Assembly: GCF_000020365.1 (NCBI RefSeq)
Contig: NC_012108.1
Location: 2,294,001-2,358,000, forward strand
Reading direction: 5' to 3'
DNA length: 64,000 bases
Source of the DNA: Desulforapulum autotrophicum HRM2
Lineage (GTDB): Bacteria; Desulfobacterota; Desulfobacteria; Desulfobacterales; Desulfobacteraceae
Under the pieces are notes generated by a model. The model saw nothing but the letters and a program-made list of their open reading frames with translations, did not search any database and was not told the origin of the DNA. The translations under genes and the position numbers were made by a program. Below are positions 35,434 to 43,985 of this stretch, in pieces (positions within the stretch are counted from its first letter, which is position 1; the number at the start of each line of letters is the position of its first letter).

Positions 35434-35880
35434 ATGAACAAGAATATCCAGCAGGTACTTGATTCAATCCTGGAAGCAAGTCCAAGGATAAAGGAGATAA
35501 AAAAAATGATTGAAATCTGTGAATTTTGTGGCAAGACTTACAAAAAGAATCTCACACCTGACGCTTATCTGGGGGACAACTGCTTTGATTGTTCCTTCTG
35601 GCTGAAAAAGACATGCTTAAAACCAGCAGATGAGGCCAGGAAAGCTATCATCGATGGCAAGCATTACATGATAGGGGGCGAAGGATATCTTTTCAGGGGG
35701 AATGGAGGAAAAGAATTCCACATCTTGTTTAATGACGGTAGAGAGGTGAGGACCATGAACCTATGGGAACAAGGAGAAATACCGGAAGAGTTCAGGGGAT
35801 TGATTCCGGATAATGCCAAGTTTGTACCGGTTGAAAAGCCTGAGCCGATAACCTTTGATGATTTTGAGATACCATTTTAA
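35434..35880 (+). CDS. Hypothetical island protein with zinc-finger
   Basis: 148-aa protein. CEFCGKTY then CFDCSFW give a CxxC...CxxC zinc finger in the first third; the rest is a soluble domain with an acidic tail. ATG 35434 is used, with AAGGAG upstream; ATG 35506 is a possible internal start. No family recognised. The next small acidic gene begins 15 bases after it. Confidence 0.62.
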   Translation: MNKNIQQVLDSILEASPRIKEIKKMIEICEFCGKTYKKNLTPDAYLGDNCFDCSFWLKKTCLKPADEARKAIIDGKHYMIGGEGYLFRGNGGKEFHILFNDGREVRTMNLWEQGEIPEEFRGLIPDNAKFVPVEKPEPITFDDFEIPF

Positions 35881-35895
35881 CGAGGAGGTAAAATT

Positions 35896-36039
35896 ATGTT
35901 CCCTGATTTTGACGGTTTTGATGTGGAAGACTGGATAATTATTGGCCCACTGTCAGAAGAGTTGGAAGAGGAAGAGCAGGAACGACGGCGACAGCAAAGG
36001 GAAGATGACCTGGACCTGGATGATGAAGAGCCGTGGTAG
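35896..36039 (+). CDS. Small acidic protein
   Basis: 47-aa protein starting MFPDFDGFDVEDW and then rich in E, D and Q (for example ELEEEEQERRRQQREDDLD). A strong GAGGAGG lies eight bases before the ATG. Highly acidic small proteins on mobile elements sometimes mimic DNA, but no evidence for that exists here. Confidence 0.6.
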   Translation: MFPDFDGFDVEDWIIIGPLSEELEEEEQERRRQQREDDLDLDDEEPW

Positions 36040-36090
36040 TAGTAATGGTAATGGTAGTGGTAGTGTAGTGGTAGTGGTAGTGGTATATGG
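36034..36090. repeat. GGTAGT-type microsatellite
   Basis: Imperfect tandem GGTAGT/GGTAAT units, beginning in the last codons of the small acidic gene. Confidence 0.75.
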
Positions 36091-36111
36091 TAATAAAAGT
36101 GATAGAGTAGT

Positions 36112-36300
36112 GTCTATCCCGTAGCACCAACACCCGTAGTCTTCAACCCAGTAGCACCTGTCCCATAGCACCAACACCCGTAGTCCTCATCCCAGCAGTA
36201 TCTATCCAATAGCACCAACACCCGTGGTTCTCATCCCAAGCAGTGTCTATCCCGTAGCACCAACACCCGTAGCAACCATCAAGCCTATTGCCCATCTCGT
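36112..36300. repeat. Minisatellite, 44-bp period
   Basis: Four copies of GCACCAACACCCGT start at 36124, 36168, 36212 and 36257 (44, 44 and 45 bp apart), with partly conserved C-rich sequence between. The period is not a multiple of three, so it is not a coding repeat. Confidence 0.8.
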
Positions 36301-37316
36301 AGCACCCGTCAATTCCAGTACCCATAAAACACCAGACCCTTCGTGGCAGCATTACTCCAACGCAGTTCAAATCCAGCAGTCCGGTATCCCCGTAGTCCCA
36401 AATGTAAAGTCAGCAATCGTCCTCATAGCATCTCATCCCTGTGGTTTTATTTTATAGACACCAGTCAGGTAAGGGTTCGTCTTATATCCTTTGCTTATGC
36501 AATTGTTTATTCTATTGGGGTGGTTTATGGGGCATCTATTTTTGCATCAGGAACAGACATTTCAGCCGCCGGGGGAATTTTCCACGCGGACTGCGGGAGG
36601 AGCAGCATTGGTATAGCCATGGCAGGATTCTTTGCCCCACGAAATTCACTGGCCGGGGGCCATTAAACTGAATCATGAAACAGGGGCATAGCAGTAGAGT
36701 AGTATTATCCCGTAGTATCCACCTCAGCAGCACCACACTGCTGTTCAATGGAATCCCAGTACTGCCTCTTTGTGTACCTGTATGCTCCGGCACTTCTCAT
36801 GACTATTGCTGGTTCAATCGTGTTGGGTCTGTGAGGGATGGGTTCTACATTTACAATACTACTTTATGCTATGCTACATGGCCATTTGACAGGGGAATAT
36901 TGCCTTTAGCCCCCGGCCTGAAATTAGTAGGCCGGGAGGTGGCAGTGTTTTTCGGTGGCTCAATAGAACCTGTTCACATCAACAAGGGTCAAATTTACGA
37001 TTGATATCATTGAAAAATTACGATCTATTAAAGATTCAGGATAGGATAATTATCATTGACTCCAATCAGCAGGAGAAGGGATTGGTTTTGGTCTCCCTAT
37101 GAGTTCCAAATTCCAGTCAGCCCCTTGGTGATAGCTCTGAAGTAATCCTATATTGAATTACAATCAGGGGATTTTTCATATCGGAATACCGCCTGTGTTT
37201 CTCTTGATCACTCATTATTTGATCGTTTTAGGGTTTGGGCCAGAGACGTCACGGCTTTTTTTAAGACTGCTGGTATTTGGGGAAAATCAACATTCTGACT
37301 GGAAGCAGCTTTTCTA
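36301..37316. other. Gene-poor stretch
   Basis: About 1 kb in which no ORF carries a convincing ribosome binding site or a known domain. Scattered short open frames exist (for example 36343-36666) but are not supported. It separates the accessory genes from the PEP-CTERM pair. Confidence 0.5.
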
Positions 37317-39599
37317 TCATAGCAGTGACAGCACATTTCTGGCATTTTCAGCCCCATCAAAATCTGCCTGGAGTTCCAGGGCTTTTTTCAAAGCGGCTTC
37401 AGCCTTCAGATAGTCTCCCTTTTTATAGGATGCAAGGCCAAAATGATATTGATAAACAGGGTTGTCCGGTGATTGTTCAACACAGACTTTAAATTCTGCA
37501 AGTGCACTATCATAAATCCTTTTTTTATAGTATACCCAGCCCAAAGTATCCATTATTGCCGTTGAATCGTTAGCCTTTTCTTTTGCATTACGGGCAAGTT
37601 GGAGGGCCGTATTAAGGTTTTTATCATGCTCTGCGTAATAAAAAGCAAGATTGTTCATGGCCGGAAGAAACTGATGATTAATTTCCAACGCTTTTTTATA
37701 ATGATTTTCAGCCAAATCATATTGCTGCCTACCTTCATAAAGCTGTCCCAGAAGGTTATGACTGGATGCATGACCGGGATTTTCCCCGATCAATGCCTCA
37801 TATTGCTCGATTGAATCATTTATCTTTCCCTGGGCCTTGTACATGGCAGCCAGTGCTGTGTAAGATGGGATGTATGCTGGATTTTCTTTTATAGCTTTCT
37901 TATAGGCTTCCTCAGCGAGGTCGGTTTTGTTGTTTGATTGATAGAGTTGCCCCAGGATAGTATGAACAATTGATTTATGTATGGCCGCATCTAATTTCTT
38001 CAGATGGGATAGACACGTTTTAATTGCAATGGCGTCTTGTTGATCTGTAACATAAATCGAGATAATCTGACCAAACGCATCCATCCGGCCTGGATTGATC
38101 TCAAGAATTGTATTAAAATATTGAAGCGCTTCAATTTTTTCCTTTTGTAGCTTTCTTAAAACACCCATGCGATAGTATGCAGAGGGATTGTCCGGTGCAA
38201 GTGTTATCAATTTTGTAAAAATGGTTTCGGCTTCCGGCTCATGCTTTTGCGCCATGTGGATATTTCCCAGCAGCAGATGTGCCGGATAATGGTTCGGCAG
38301 GGCGTTGATAATTTTTTCCGTTTCAGTCTTGGCGCTGAAAAAATCCATATCGCGAAAATAAATCTGCGCTCTTAAAAACCTGGCCTGATGAAAAGAAGGT
38401 TTCCGTTCAAGCGCTTTTGACAAATAGGGCAGTGCTCTTTCTATCTTTCCGGTTTCAAACATTGCCGTTCCCAAAAGAAAATTTATATCCGATGAATCAG
38501 GCTCTTCGTTCAAAAGGCTCTGGAAAATTTCAATGGCCGGTTTAAATTCTTTTTTCGATATCAGTATTTTGCCCTTGACCGTCAGGGCCGTTAGGAATTT
38601 CGGCCGATCTTTCAACACCTCATCAATAATTTTTTCTGCCTGTTCGTTCTTGTTATGGGCGAACAGAAATTCAGAATAAGCCATTTTTGCTTCAAAATTT
38701 TCAGGATCGATCAAGAGGGCCTTCCGGATAAACTTTTCAGCCTGGGAATTTTTTCCGATATGCGTATAAAACCTGGCAAGCATCAGATGGGCGTTCAAAT
38801 TTTCAGGATCTTTTTCAATGGCCGAAAGAAATGCCTGTTCTGCCTTGCGATTTTCTTTCCTGCCCGAATAGAATTTGCCCAGCATAAGATAGGCCTCAGG
38901 GTCTTCCGGATTTTTATCCCGGATGATTTTCAGCATGCCTTCCGCAGATTCAAGGTCGTTTTTGTCAACATACAAAAGATATAAGGATTTTTGCAGCGCC
39001 ATGTTATCTGGATCAAAGTCAATGGCTGTCTTTAATGCCTTTTGGGCAGCATCCCATTTTTTTTCTGCAATATAAATTTTAGACAGAACTAGAAGAGCCG
39101 GGATTTGTCTGGAGTCGATGTCTAAAATTTTTTCATACAATAATTTTGTGTGCTCAATGCCTTTATTTTGCCTGGCAAGTATCCCGGCCTGCAGATATAA
39201 CGCTTCAATGTTATCAGTATCCGTTTCAAGTACAAAATCCACCCGTTTCTGAGTTTCAGTGACCTGCCCTGCCAGAAGGGTTATGGATGCAAGGCGAAGC
39301 TTGGCTTCAATATTTTCCGGGTCAACTTCTTCAAGCCTTAAATACGTTCTGAAAATTTCTTTTGGATCACCTATTCTTGAAACAGCTTTTCCTAAAAGTC
39401 TGTGCGCCTTCACAGATTTTGGATCCAGCTGGATAGCGTTCAGATATTGAATTTTTGCCTTTCCATATTCGCCTTCCTGGAAATAGGCATTTCCCTCTGA
39501 AAGGTAATTTTCTATCTTTTGAGAATCAGATGTACAGCCTGAAAACACAAAAAAAATCAAAAAGACCATGATGCCCAATTTAAAAATCTGACGATCCAT
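37317..39599 (-). CDS. PEP-CTERM system TPR-repeat lipoprotein (PrsT-like)
   Basis: 760-aa lipoprotein. The signal peptide ends in a lipobox (FFVFSGCTS, cysteine near residue 22). The rest is about 20 tandem tetratricopeptide repeats of about 34 residues, with motifs such as AYFQEGEYGKAKIQYLNAI and LDPKSVKAHRLLGKA. This is the layout of the PEP-CTERM TPR lipoprotein PrsT, somewhat shorter than usual. It is thought to work with exosortase-dependent surface proteins; a PEP-CTERM protein is encoded next to it. No exosortase gene is in the window. Confidence 0.78.
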   Translation of the reverse strand: MDRQIFKLGIMVFLIFFVFSGCTSDSQKIENYLSEGNAYFQEGEYGKAKIQYLNAIQLDPKSVKAHRLLGKAVSRIGDPKEIFRTYLRLEEVDPENIEAKLRLASITLLAGQVTETQKRVDFVLETDTDNIEALYLQAGILARQNKGIEHTKLLYEKILDIDSRQIPALLVLSKIYIAEKKWDAAQKALKTAIDFDPDNMALQKSLYLLYVDKNDLESAEGMLKIIRDKNPEDPEAYLMLGKFYSGRKENRKAEQAFLSAIEKDPENLNAHLMLARFYTHIGKNSQAEKFIRKALLIDPENFEAKMAYSEFLFAHNKNEQAEKIIDEVLKDRPKFLTALTVKGKILISKKEFKPAIEIFQSLLNEEPDSSDINFLLGTAMFETGKIERALPYLSKALERKPSFHQARFLRAQIYFRDMDFFSAKTETEKIINALPNHYPAHLLLGNIHMAQKHEPEAETIFTKLITLAPDNPSAYYRMGVLRKLQKEKIEALQYFNTILEINPGRMDAFGQIISIYVTDQQDAIAIKTCLSHLKKLDAAIHKSIVHTILGQLYQSNNKTDLAEEAYKKAIKENPAYIPSYTALAAMYKAQGKINDSIEQYEALIGENPGHASSHNLLGQLYEGRQQYDLAENHYKKALEINHQFLPAMNNLAFYYAEHDKNLNTALQLARNAKEKANDSTAIMDTLGWVYYKKRIYDSALAEFKVCVEQSPDNPVYQYHFGLASYKKGDYLKAEAALKKALELQADFDGAENARNVLSLL

Positions 39600-39691
39600 G
39601 TTTCCCTCCTGAAAATAATCGGTTCATCATTCTAACTTGCAACAGCCTACTTTTTCAATGGTCTTTTGATATTTAGAAAATTCTGCCAATA

Positions 39692-39726
39692 AAAAAAGGG
39701 CAGGATGTTACATCCTGTCCTTTTTA
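39692..39726. terminator. Bidirectional terminator between PEP-CTERM genes
   Basis: GGGCAGGATG and CATCCTGTCC, around a three-base loop, are flanked by A7 and T5, so it can act on either strand. It follows the VWA PEP-CTERM gene. Confidence 0.8.
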
Positions 39727-39748
39727 AATATCCGTTTACGAATCGAAA

Positions 39749-40585
39749 TTATACTTTTTTTCTGCTGAATCCGGCAAGGCCGATCAGGCCAACCCCGAAA
39801 AGAAGCATTGTGGCCGGTTCCGGAACGGTTGCACCAGTACCACCGCCTGCTGCAGTACAGATAATTGCTTCAAGATCAGCTTCAACGGTGCTGGCTGATC
39901 CGGATACGCTAGTTGCAGTAGAAACAAAAGTCCCACCGGTGGCACCAAATGTATACCCTCCCCCTGTTCCGCCAATGGCCATCGCTTGGAACACGTCATC
40001 ACGATTGGGTGCATCCGAAGCATAAGAGGCCCAAGGTGTTCCAACCATTGAGAAAATCATGACACCGGCACCAATCGCAGCCTGGTTAGCTGAATAAGCG
40101 GCAGCCCAATCATTCTGTTCTATCGGATATCCATCTTCGGTCCCTTCATCACCAATTGTGACAATCGCTTTATAATAATCCTGCCCAGCTGCTGCACCAC
40201 CAACCATCCATGAAGAAGCATAAGCAGAACTTAAAAGATCGTTTACAGCCGGCGCATTGTCTTCATCATGGTTAACTGCCGAACCATTCAGCACTTGATC
40301 AAAAAGACCAGTATAACTTCCATTGATCCCATAAAAAGTTGCCTGGATCCAGACATCGCAGTCAGGGCATGCCAGATTTGTAACCAGATTATTCATGGCC
40401 GTGCTAATCTCAGATGCTTCGTCATTCATTGAGGAGCTTGTATCAATAGCAAAAGCAATATCAAGAATAACATCAGCAGAATCCTTGTCTGTTGCATCGC
40501 CGCCAGTCAGATAGGCTGCCGATGCGTTCATCGCAAACCCTGAAAAAGCTATCAGGGTTGCTAAAACCAATAAAAATCGTTTCAT
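39749..40585 (-). CDS. VWA-domain PEP-CTERM surface protein
   Basis: 278-aa exported protein. A signal peptide ends near FAMNASA. A von Willebrand A domain follows, with the MIDAS start AFAIDTSSSMND. The C-terminus is a sorting signal: VPEPATMLLFG, a short hydrophobic segment, and a basic RKK end. PEP-CTERM proteins are anchored or released by exosortase and often take part in biofilm or exopolysaccharide. ATG 40585 is preferred over 40672, because GGAG lies just before it and the signal peptide then starts correctly. Confidence 0.85.
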   Translation of the reverse strand: MKRFLLVLATLIAFSGFAMNASAAYLTGGDATDKDSADVILDIAFAIDTSSSMNDEASEISTAMNNLVTNLACPDCDVWIQATFYGINGSYTGLFDQVLNGSAVNHDEDNAPAVNDLLSSAYASSWMVGGAAAGQDYYKAIVTIGDEGTEDGYPIEQNDWAAAYSANQAAIGAGVMIFSMVGTPWASYASDAPNRDDVFQAMAIGGTGGGYTFGATGGTFVSTATSVSGSASTVEADLEAIICTAAGGGTGATVPEPATMLLFGVGLIGLAGFSRKKV

Positions 40586-41515
40586 TAAAATTCTCCTTTT
40601 TAAAAATATCATGAATATACAACTACATAACCTGTGATTTTCACAATCAAAAACTGTGCCAAAACTCAACATATTAATATTATAAGCAATTTTTTATGGT
40701 ATGAAAAAAAAACATGAGCAATTGAGTAAAAAATTATATAATTTTGTGTATTTTTTTTTCACAATTGAAAAGATGAAAAGAACGATGATGATGCCCCATA
40801 GCAGTGGTTCATGCAAAATCAGGTTGGTGCAGTTGAAAAAATAGGTTGTTTTAGCCCAAAGTGCAGTTGACTTATGTATCAGGGTTGTCGAAAATATCAA
40901 AGATACTTGCATAAAGGTTAACTGCCCCAACATTCAACAATTCAAATGGTATCTGCAAAAATTCCTGAAATGATCATTACATCAAAAAACCAGATATTGC
41001 AAAAAAAATCATTTGATCCGGTTTTCTCCAGAGCGGTCTCAAAGGTTGCTGTTAAGATTTGTCAAAATGACCGGACTGACAGAAGCAATGTGGGGTACCT
41101 TAAGAGCTGGCTGAAGAAGATTTGGAAAGAAGACAGTATGAGGATGACCTGGGCCAAGAAGACTTGTGATAAATCCCATCAGAAAGGTCAAAATTATCGA
41201 TTTGAGAGAGCTATAGTTTTTTCTAATGTCCAACTATTCCTCGAGAGACATATCGCTATAAAACGAGGTTTTTGCCCGATAGTTGAAGCAAATAGAAGTA
41301 TCGTTATCAATAGGACTCGATATCAATCCATCTAAGCCATAGCTAAAGCCCTTTCTTTGGTCGTTTCTTGAAGGATGGGAACTGCTGGAATACTTTTAGT
41401 AAATTCCTTCCATAGTCTATAACTACCGCTATTCGATGATTATTGGAGTTTAACACTGTTTAGGGTAAATTTTACCCTGGGTTTAGGGTAAAAATTACGC
41501 CCATAGAATATATAA
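40586..41515. other. Gap between PEP-CTERM gene and IS element
   Basis: About 930 bp. One lysine-rich ORF at 40946-41335 lacks a ribosome binding site and any known domain and is not called. Near 41460-41500, AGGGTAAATTTTACCCT and a further AGGGTAAAA form a small palindromic cluster. Confidence 0.5.
41508..41515. repeat. IS4-type element target duplication, left
   Basis: ATATATAA before the left end; repeated at 43064-43071. Confidence 0.6.
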
Positions 41516-43063
41516 CTCAACTTTCTGAGAAGTAAATTCATCTCTATTCCCCTTCCAATAGGGGCGTTTGCCGATTGGAAAGGCCGAAATATACAAGTGC
41601 TTCACCCATTATCAGGTCGAGCATGGAATTTATGATCTTCTCAGACAAGTTATGAACCTTTCGTAACGTAGCCATGGCTAATTGCATTATCCTCGTTAGT
41701 GCATCAAGGAAAGTTATGTTGGCCAATTCTTCATTGCAGGCTCTGAATAAATCTCCAAATGATCGTTGATCAACGCTTTTCCTTTGGAACAGACTCAGAA
41801 TATTGTATCTGGCCATTACCAGGGAAGTGTGTCCGATCAAACCATCATAGTTCCGGATTTGGATCTCTTTAACCAGTTTTAGATGCTGTTTGCACATTTT
41901 AAAAAATACTTCGATATCCCAGCGTTTACCGTACAGCCTTATTATTTCATCATCTGCTATGGTAATATCTGTTGATAAAAAGGCGAGCCATCCTCGTTTT
42001 TTATCACAGGGGACAAATATGACTCTGGCTTTGTTCCCGTCAGGTAACCGAACAAGGACACTGGCCTTAACTTTGGCCTTCCCTCTTTTTTTCTTTAATT
42101 TTCCATAAAGGTCACTTAACCTGAGTCTCTTTCCATTGTACTCGTAAAACCATTTTGGATGATCCTTAAGCATGCAGATAATGTGGATATGCTTGCGAAG
42201 GCTCGAAATCACCGAAGGCATTGAAAACCAACTATCCATTACAAGATACTTCGCCCTGATACCAGTCTTGAGGGCCTTTTTTACCATTGGTTCCAGATGC
42301 ATTGTGGATTTTGTTATCGCTTCTTTGCGGCGTTGATAACCGCACGTTCTTTTATCAATATCTGGATTGATTTCATTGTATCGATTCTTTTTGTTTGCTG
42401 ATGATAACAAGGCAAAATCAATCCCGAGAAAACTGTTACCATCTGACCAGCCAAGAGTAAGCAGCCTGAAGCCTTTTAGATATTTGTGAGTTGCATGATC
42501 ATATACACGGGAAAGAAGTTCCACTTTTTTGGAACGGCTTCTGTCGTATGGCGAGTCATCAAAGATAAGAACCTCTTCAGAAGAATTATCCAGAAGACCC
42601 TTAATTATACAATAAATTCGGCTGCTAAGAAGAGTTGTAAACCGTCTCCAGTTATAGGTGGGCGAATTTAAAAAGTCATACACGGCATCTTTTCCGACTC
42701 CCACTTTTTTATTCCGCACTACGCCTTGGAAGAAGTTTTTGCCAATAAACGCCAGATTGAAAACGATAGTGAACAATTCCAGGGGAGAAGCACCTTTGGT
42801 TTTGACTATACCTGAATTGTTGAGCATGCTTCCAACTTTTAATTTGGAAAAATAGTTACCAAAAATTCCGAGCTTTTCAGGATTTATGGTTTGATTTTGA
42901 TATTCTGTCGAGGTAATATGCATTTTGATGAGATTCCTATCTTTGATTGTTGTTTTTTAGGGGTAAAGAACACGTATCATAGGTAGTGAATCTCGTCAAT
43001 ATTAATAGTTATTTCAAATTGTTGTATTTTTAAAATTTAGAGTGACTAAACTCCGAAAGTTGA
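41516..43063. mobile_element. IS4-family insertion sequence, 1548 bp
   Basis: The ends CTCAACTTTCTGAG and CTCCGAAAGTTGAG are inverted repeats with one mismatch. They are flanked by an 8-bp direct repeat ATATATAA. The single transposase gene fills the element. Confidence 0.8.
41544..42923 (-). CDS. IS4-family transposase
   Basis: 459-aa DDE transposase. VLIFDDSPYDRS gives the first aspartate, YLVMDSWFSMPS the second, and YGKRWDIEVFFKMCKQHLKL the YREK-type signature with the catalytic glutamate. The length is complete, with no frameshift, so the element may be active. It catalyses cut-and-paste transposition at the inverted repeats 28 bp and 140 bp away. Confidence 0.9.
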   Translation of the reverse strand: MHITSTEYQNQTINPEKLGIFGNYFSKLKVGSMLNNSGIVKTKGASPLELFTIVFNLAFIGKNFFQGVVRNKKVGVGKDAVYDFLNSPTYNWRRFTTLLSSRIYCIIKGLLDNSSEEVLIFDDSPYDRSRSKKVELLSRVYDHATHKYLKGFRLLTLGWSDGNSFLGIDFALLSSANKKNRYNEINPDIDKRTCGYQRRKEAITKSTMHLEPMVKKALKTGIRAKYLVMDSWFSMPSVISSLRKHIHIICMLKDHPKWFYEYNGKRLRLSDLYGKLKKKRGKAKVKASVLVRLPDGNKARVIFVPCDKKRGWLAFLSTDITIADDEIIRLYGKRWDIEVFFKMCKQHLKLVKEIQIRNYDGLIGHTSLVMARYNILSLFQRKSVDQRSFGDLFRACNEELANITFLDALTRIMQLAMATLRKVHNLSEKIINSMLDLIMGEALVYFGLSNRQTPLLEGE

Positions 43064-43071
43064 GATATATA
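43064..43071. repeat. IS4-type element target duplication, right
   Basis: ATATATAA after the right end; matches 41508-41515. The sequence is AT-rich, so the match is less decisive than the inverted repeats. Confidence 0.6.
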
Positions 43072-43413
43072 ATATAATAATAAATAAAATACTGCTGTAT
43101 TATTACTTGTATTTGTTTAAGTAGTATTTATAGATTTTTGGACTGTTCAACACTCCAATCAAACCCTACCCAGTAGCCTTCCCTGAAGCAAACCCTTGTG
43201 CCACACACAGCGTTGATACAGTCAAGATAGGGCCTATAAACAGGCTTCGTTTGCCAAGTGCCTCACCAACCCAGTGTATAAACCCGTATACATGGTGAGG
43301 TATTCCCTCCTACCAGATTTGAATCCCATTATTTTCAGGGTGAATAAACTAACCTCCCTTATTTGTAGAGAGACATTTTTCGTCTCAAAAATTTATTCAC
43401 AGGAGGCATTCAT
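43072..43413. other. Region upstream of MerR-like gene
   Basis: About 340 bp with no gene. It contains a compound dyad at 43261-43300: CCTCACCA pairs with TGGTGAGG outside, and TGTATA with TATACA inside. A smaller GAGAC/GTCTC hairpin lies near 43369. Probably the control region of the following genes. Confidence 0.55.
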
Positions 43414-43668
43414 ATGCAAAGACAAGATTATTCAATCGGTGACACAGCCAGAATTACAGGAGTCACAGAGAAACAGCTACGACACTGGGAGGATCGTGGG
43501 TACATCCAGGGCATCAACCGTGTTGTTTGCGGAGCTCGAGCGTACCGGATTTATTCAGAGGACCAGATTCAACTACTTACGGCCATTAAGGGATACCTGA
43601 ATGAGGGCTTTACCTTGTCAGTAGCCGCTGAAAAAGCGAACAAAAATTCACAAAAGGAGGAAGAATAG
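43414..43668 (+). CDS. MerR-family-like regulator
   Basis: 84-aa protein. YSIGDTARITGVTEKQLRHWEDRGYIQG is the MerR winged-helix start, followed by AYRIYSEDQIQLL. It has no C-terminal effector domain, so it is a minimal form typical of mobile elements. AGGAGG lies before the ATG. A dyad 115-150 bp upstream could be its site. Confidence 0.82.
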   Translation: MQRQDYSIGDTARITGVTEKQLRHWEDRGYIQGINRVVCGARAYRIYSEDQIQLLTAIKGYLNEGFTLSVAAEKANKNSQKEEE

Positions 43669-43670
43669 AA

Positions 43671-43874
43671 ATGTCAAGATTAGACGGAAAGCAGTGTCCA
43701 TTTTACAAGAAAGAGTGCCTTCAATCTATGTGCGCCATTTATGATGAACGGCTTGATAATTGTGCCTTACATCTCGTGGTTTACAATTTATACAAACTGG
43801 ACCGCACTTTAGTTGAGGGAATGCCCACAGATCAGACAGGGCCAAAACGATTCCCTTTCCAGCCCAAGAATTAA
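43671..43874 (+). CDS. Small cysteine-containing hypothetical protein
   Basis: 67-aa protein with CPFYKKECLQSMC and a later NCALHL, four cysteines that could hold a metal. It starts two bases after the MerR-like stop, with GGAGG inside that gene's end, so the two are coupled. No family recognised. Confidence 0.62.
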   Translation: MSRLDGKQCPFYKKECLQSMCAIYDERLDNCALHLVVYNLYKLDRTLVEGMPTDQTGPKRFPFQPKN

Positions 43875-43985
43875 AAAGGATTTAGCCGGGCACCTGATCC
43901 ATTTAGGAACGGGTGCCCATCACTTCAACCTGAACTCAAAAGGAGTTTCATGGCAAAAAATAATTTATAGTTAAGGAGTATTTAC

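Noticed and set aside
36301-37010. ORFs at 36343-36666, 36441-36671 and 36675-37004
   Set aside because: They overlap one another, lack ribosome binding sites and show no domain; the region looks noncoding.
40946-41335. 129-aa lysine-rich ORF
   Set aside because: No ribosome binding site, no known domain, and isolated between a PEP-CTERM gene and an IS element.
43950-43970. Six-codon ORF (MAKNNL) with a good Shine-Dalgarno before the polymerase-like gene
   Set aside because: Could be a leader peptide, but it is too short to support without conservation.
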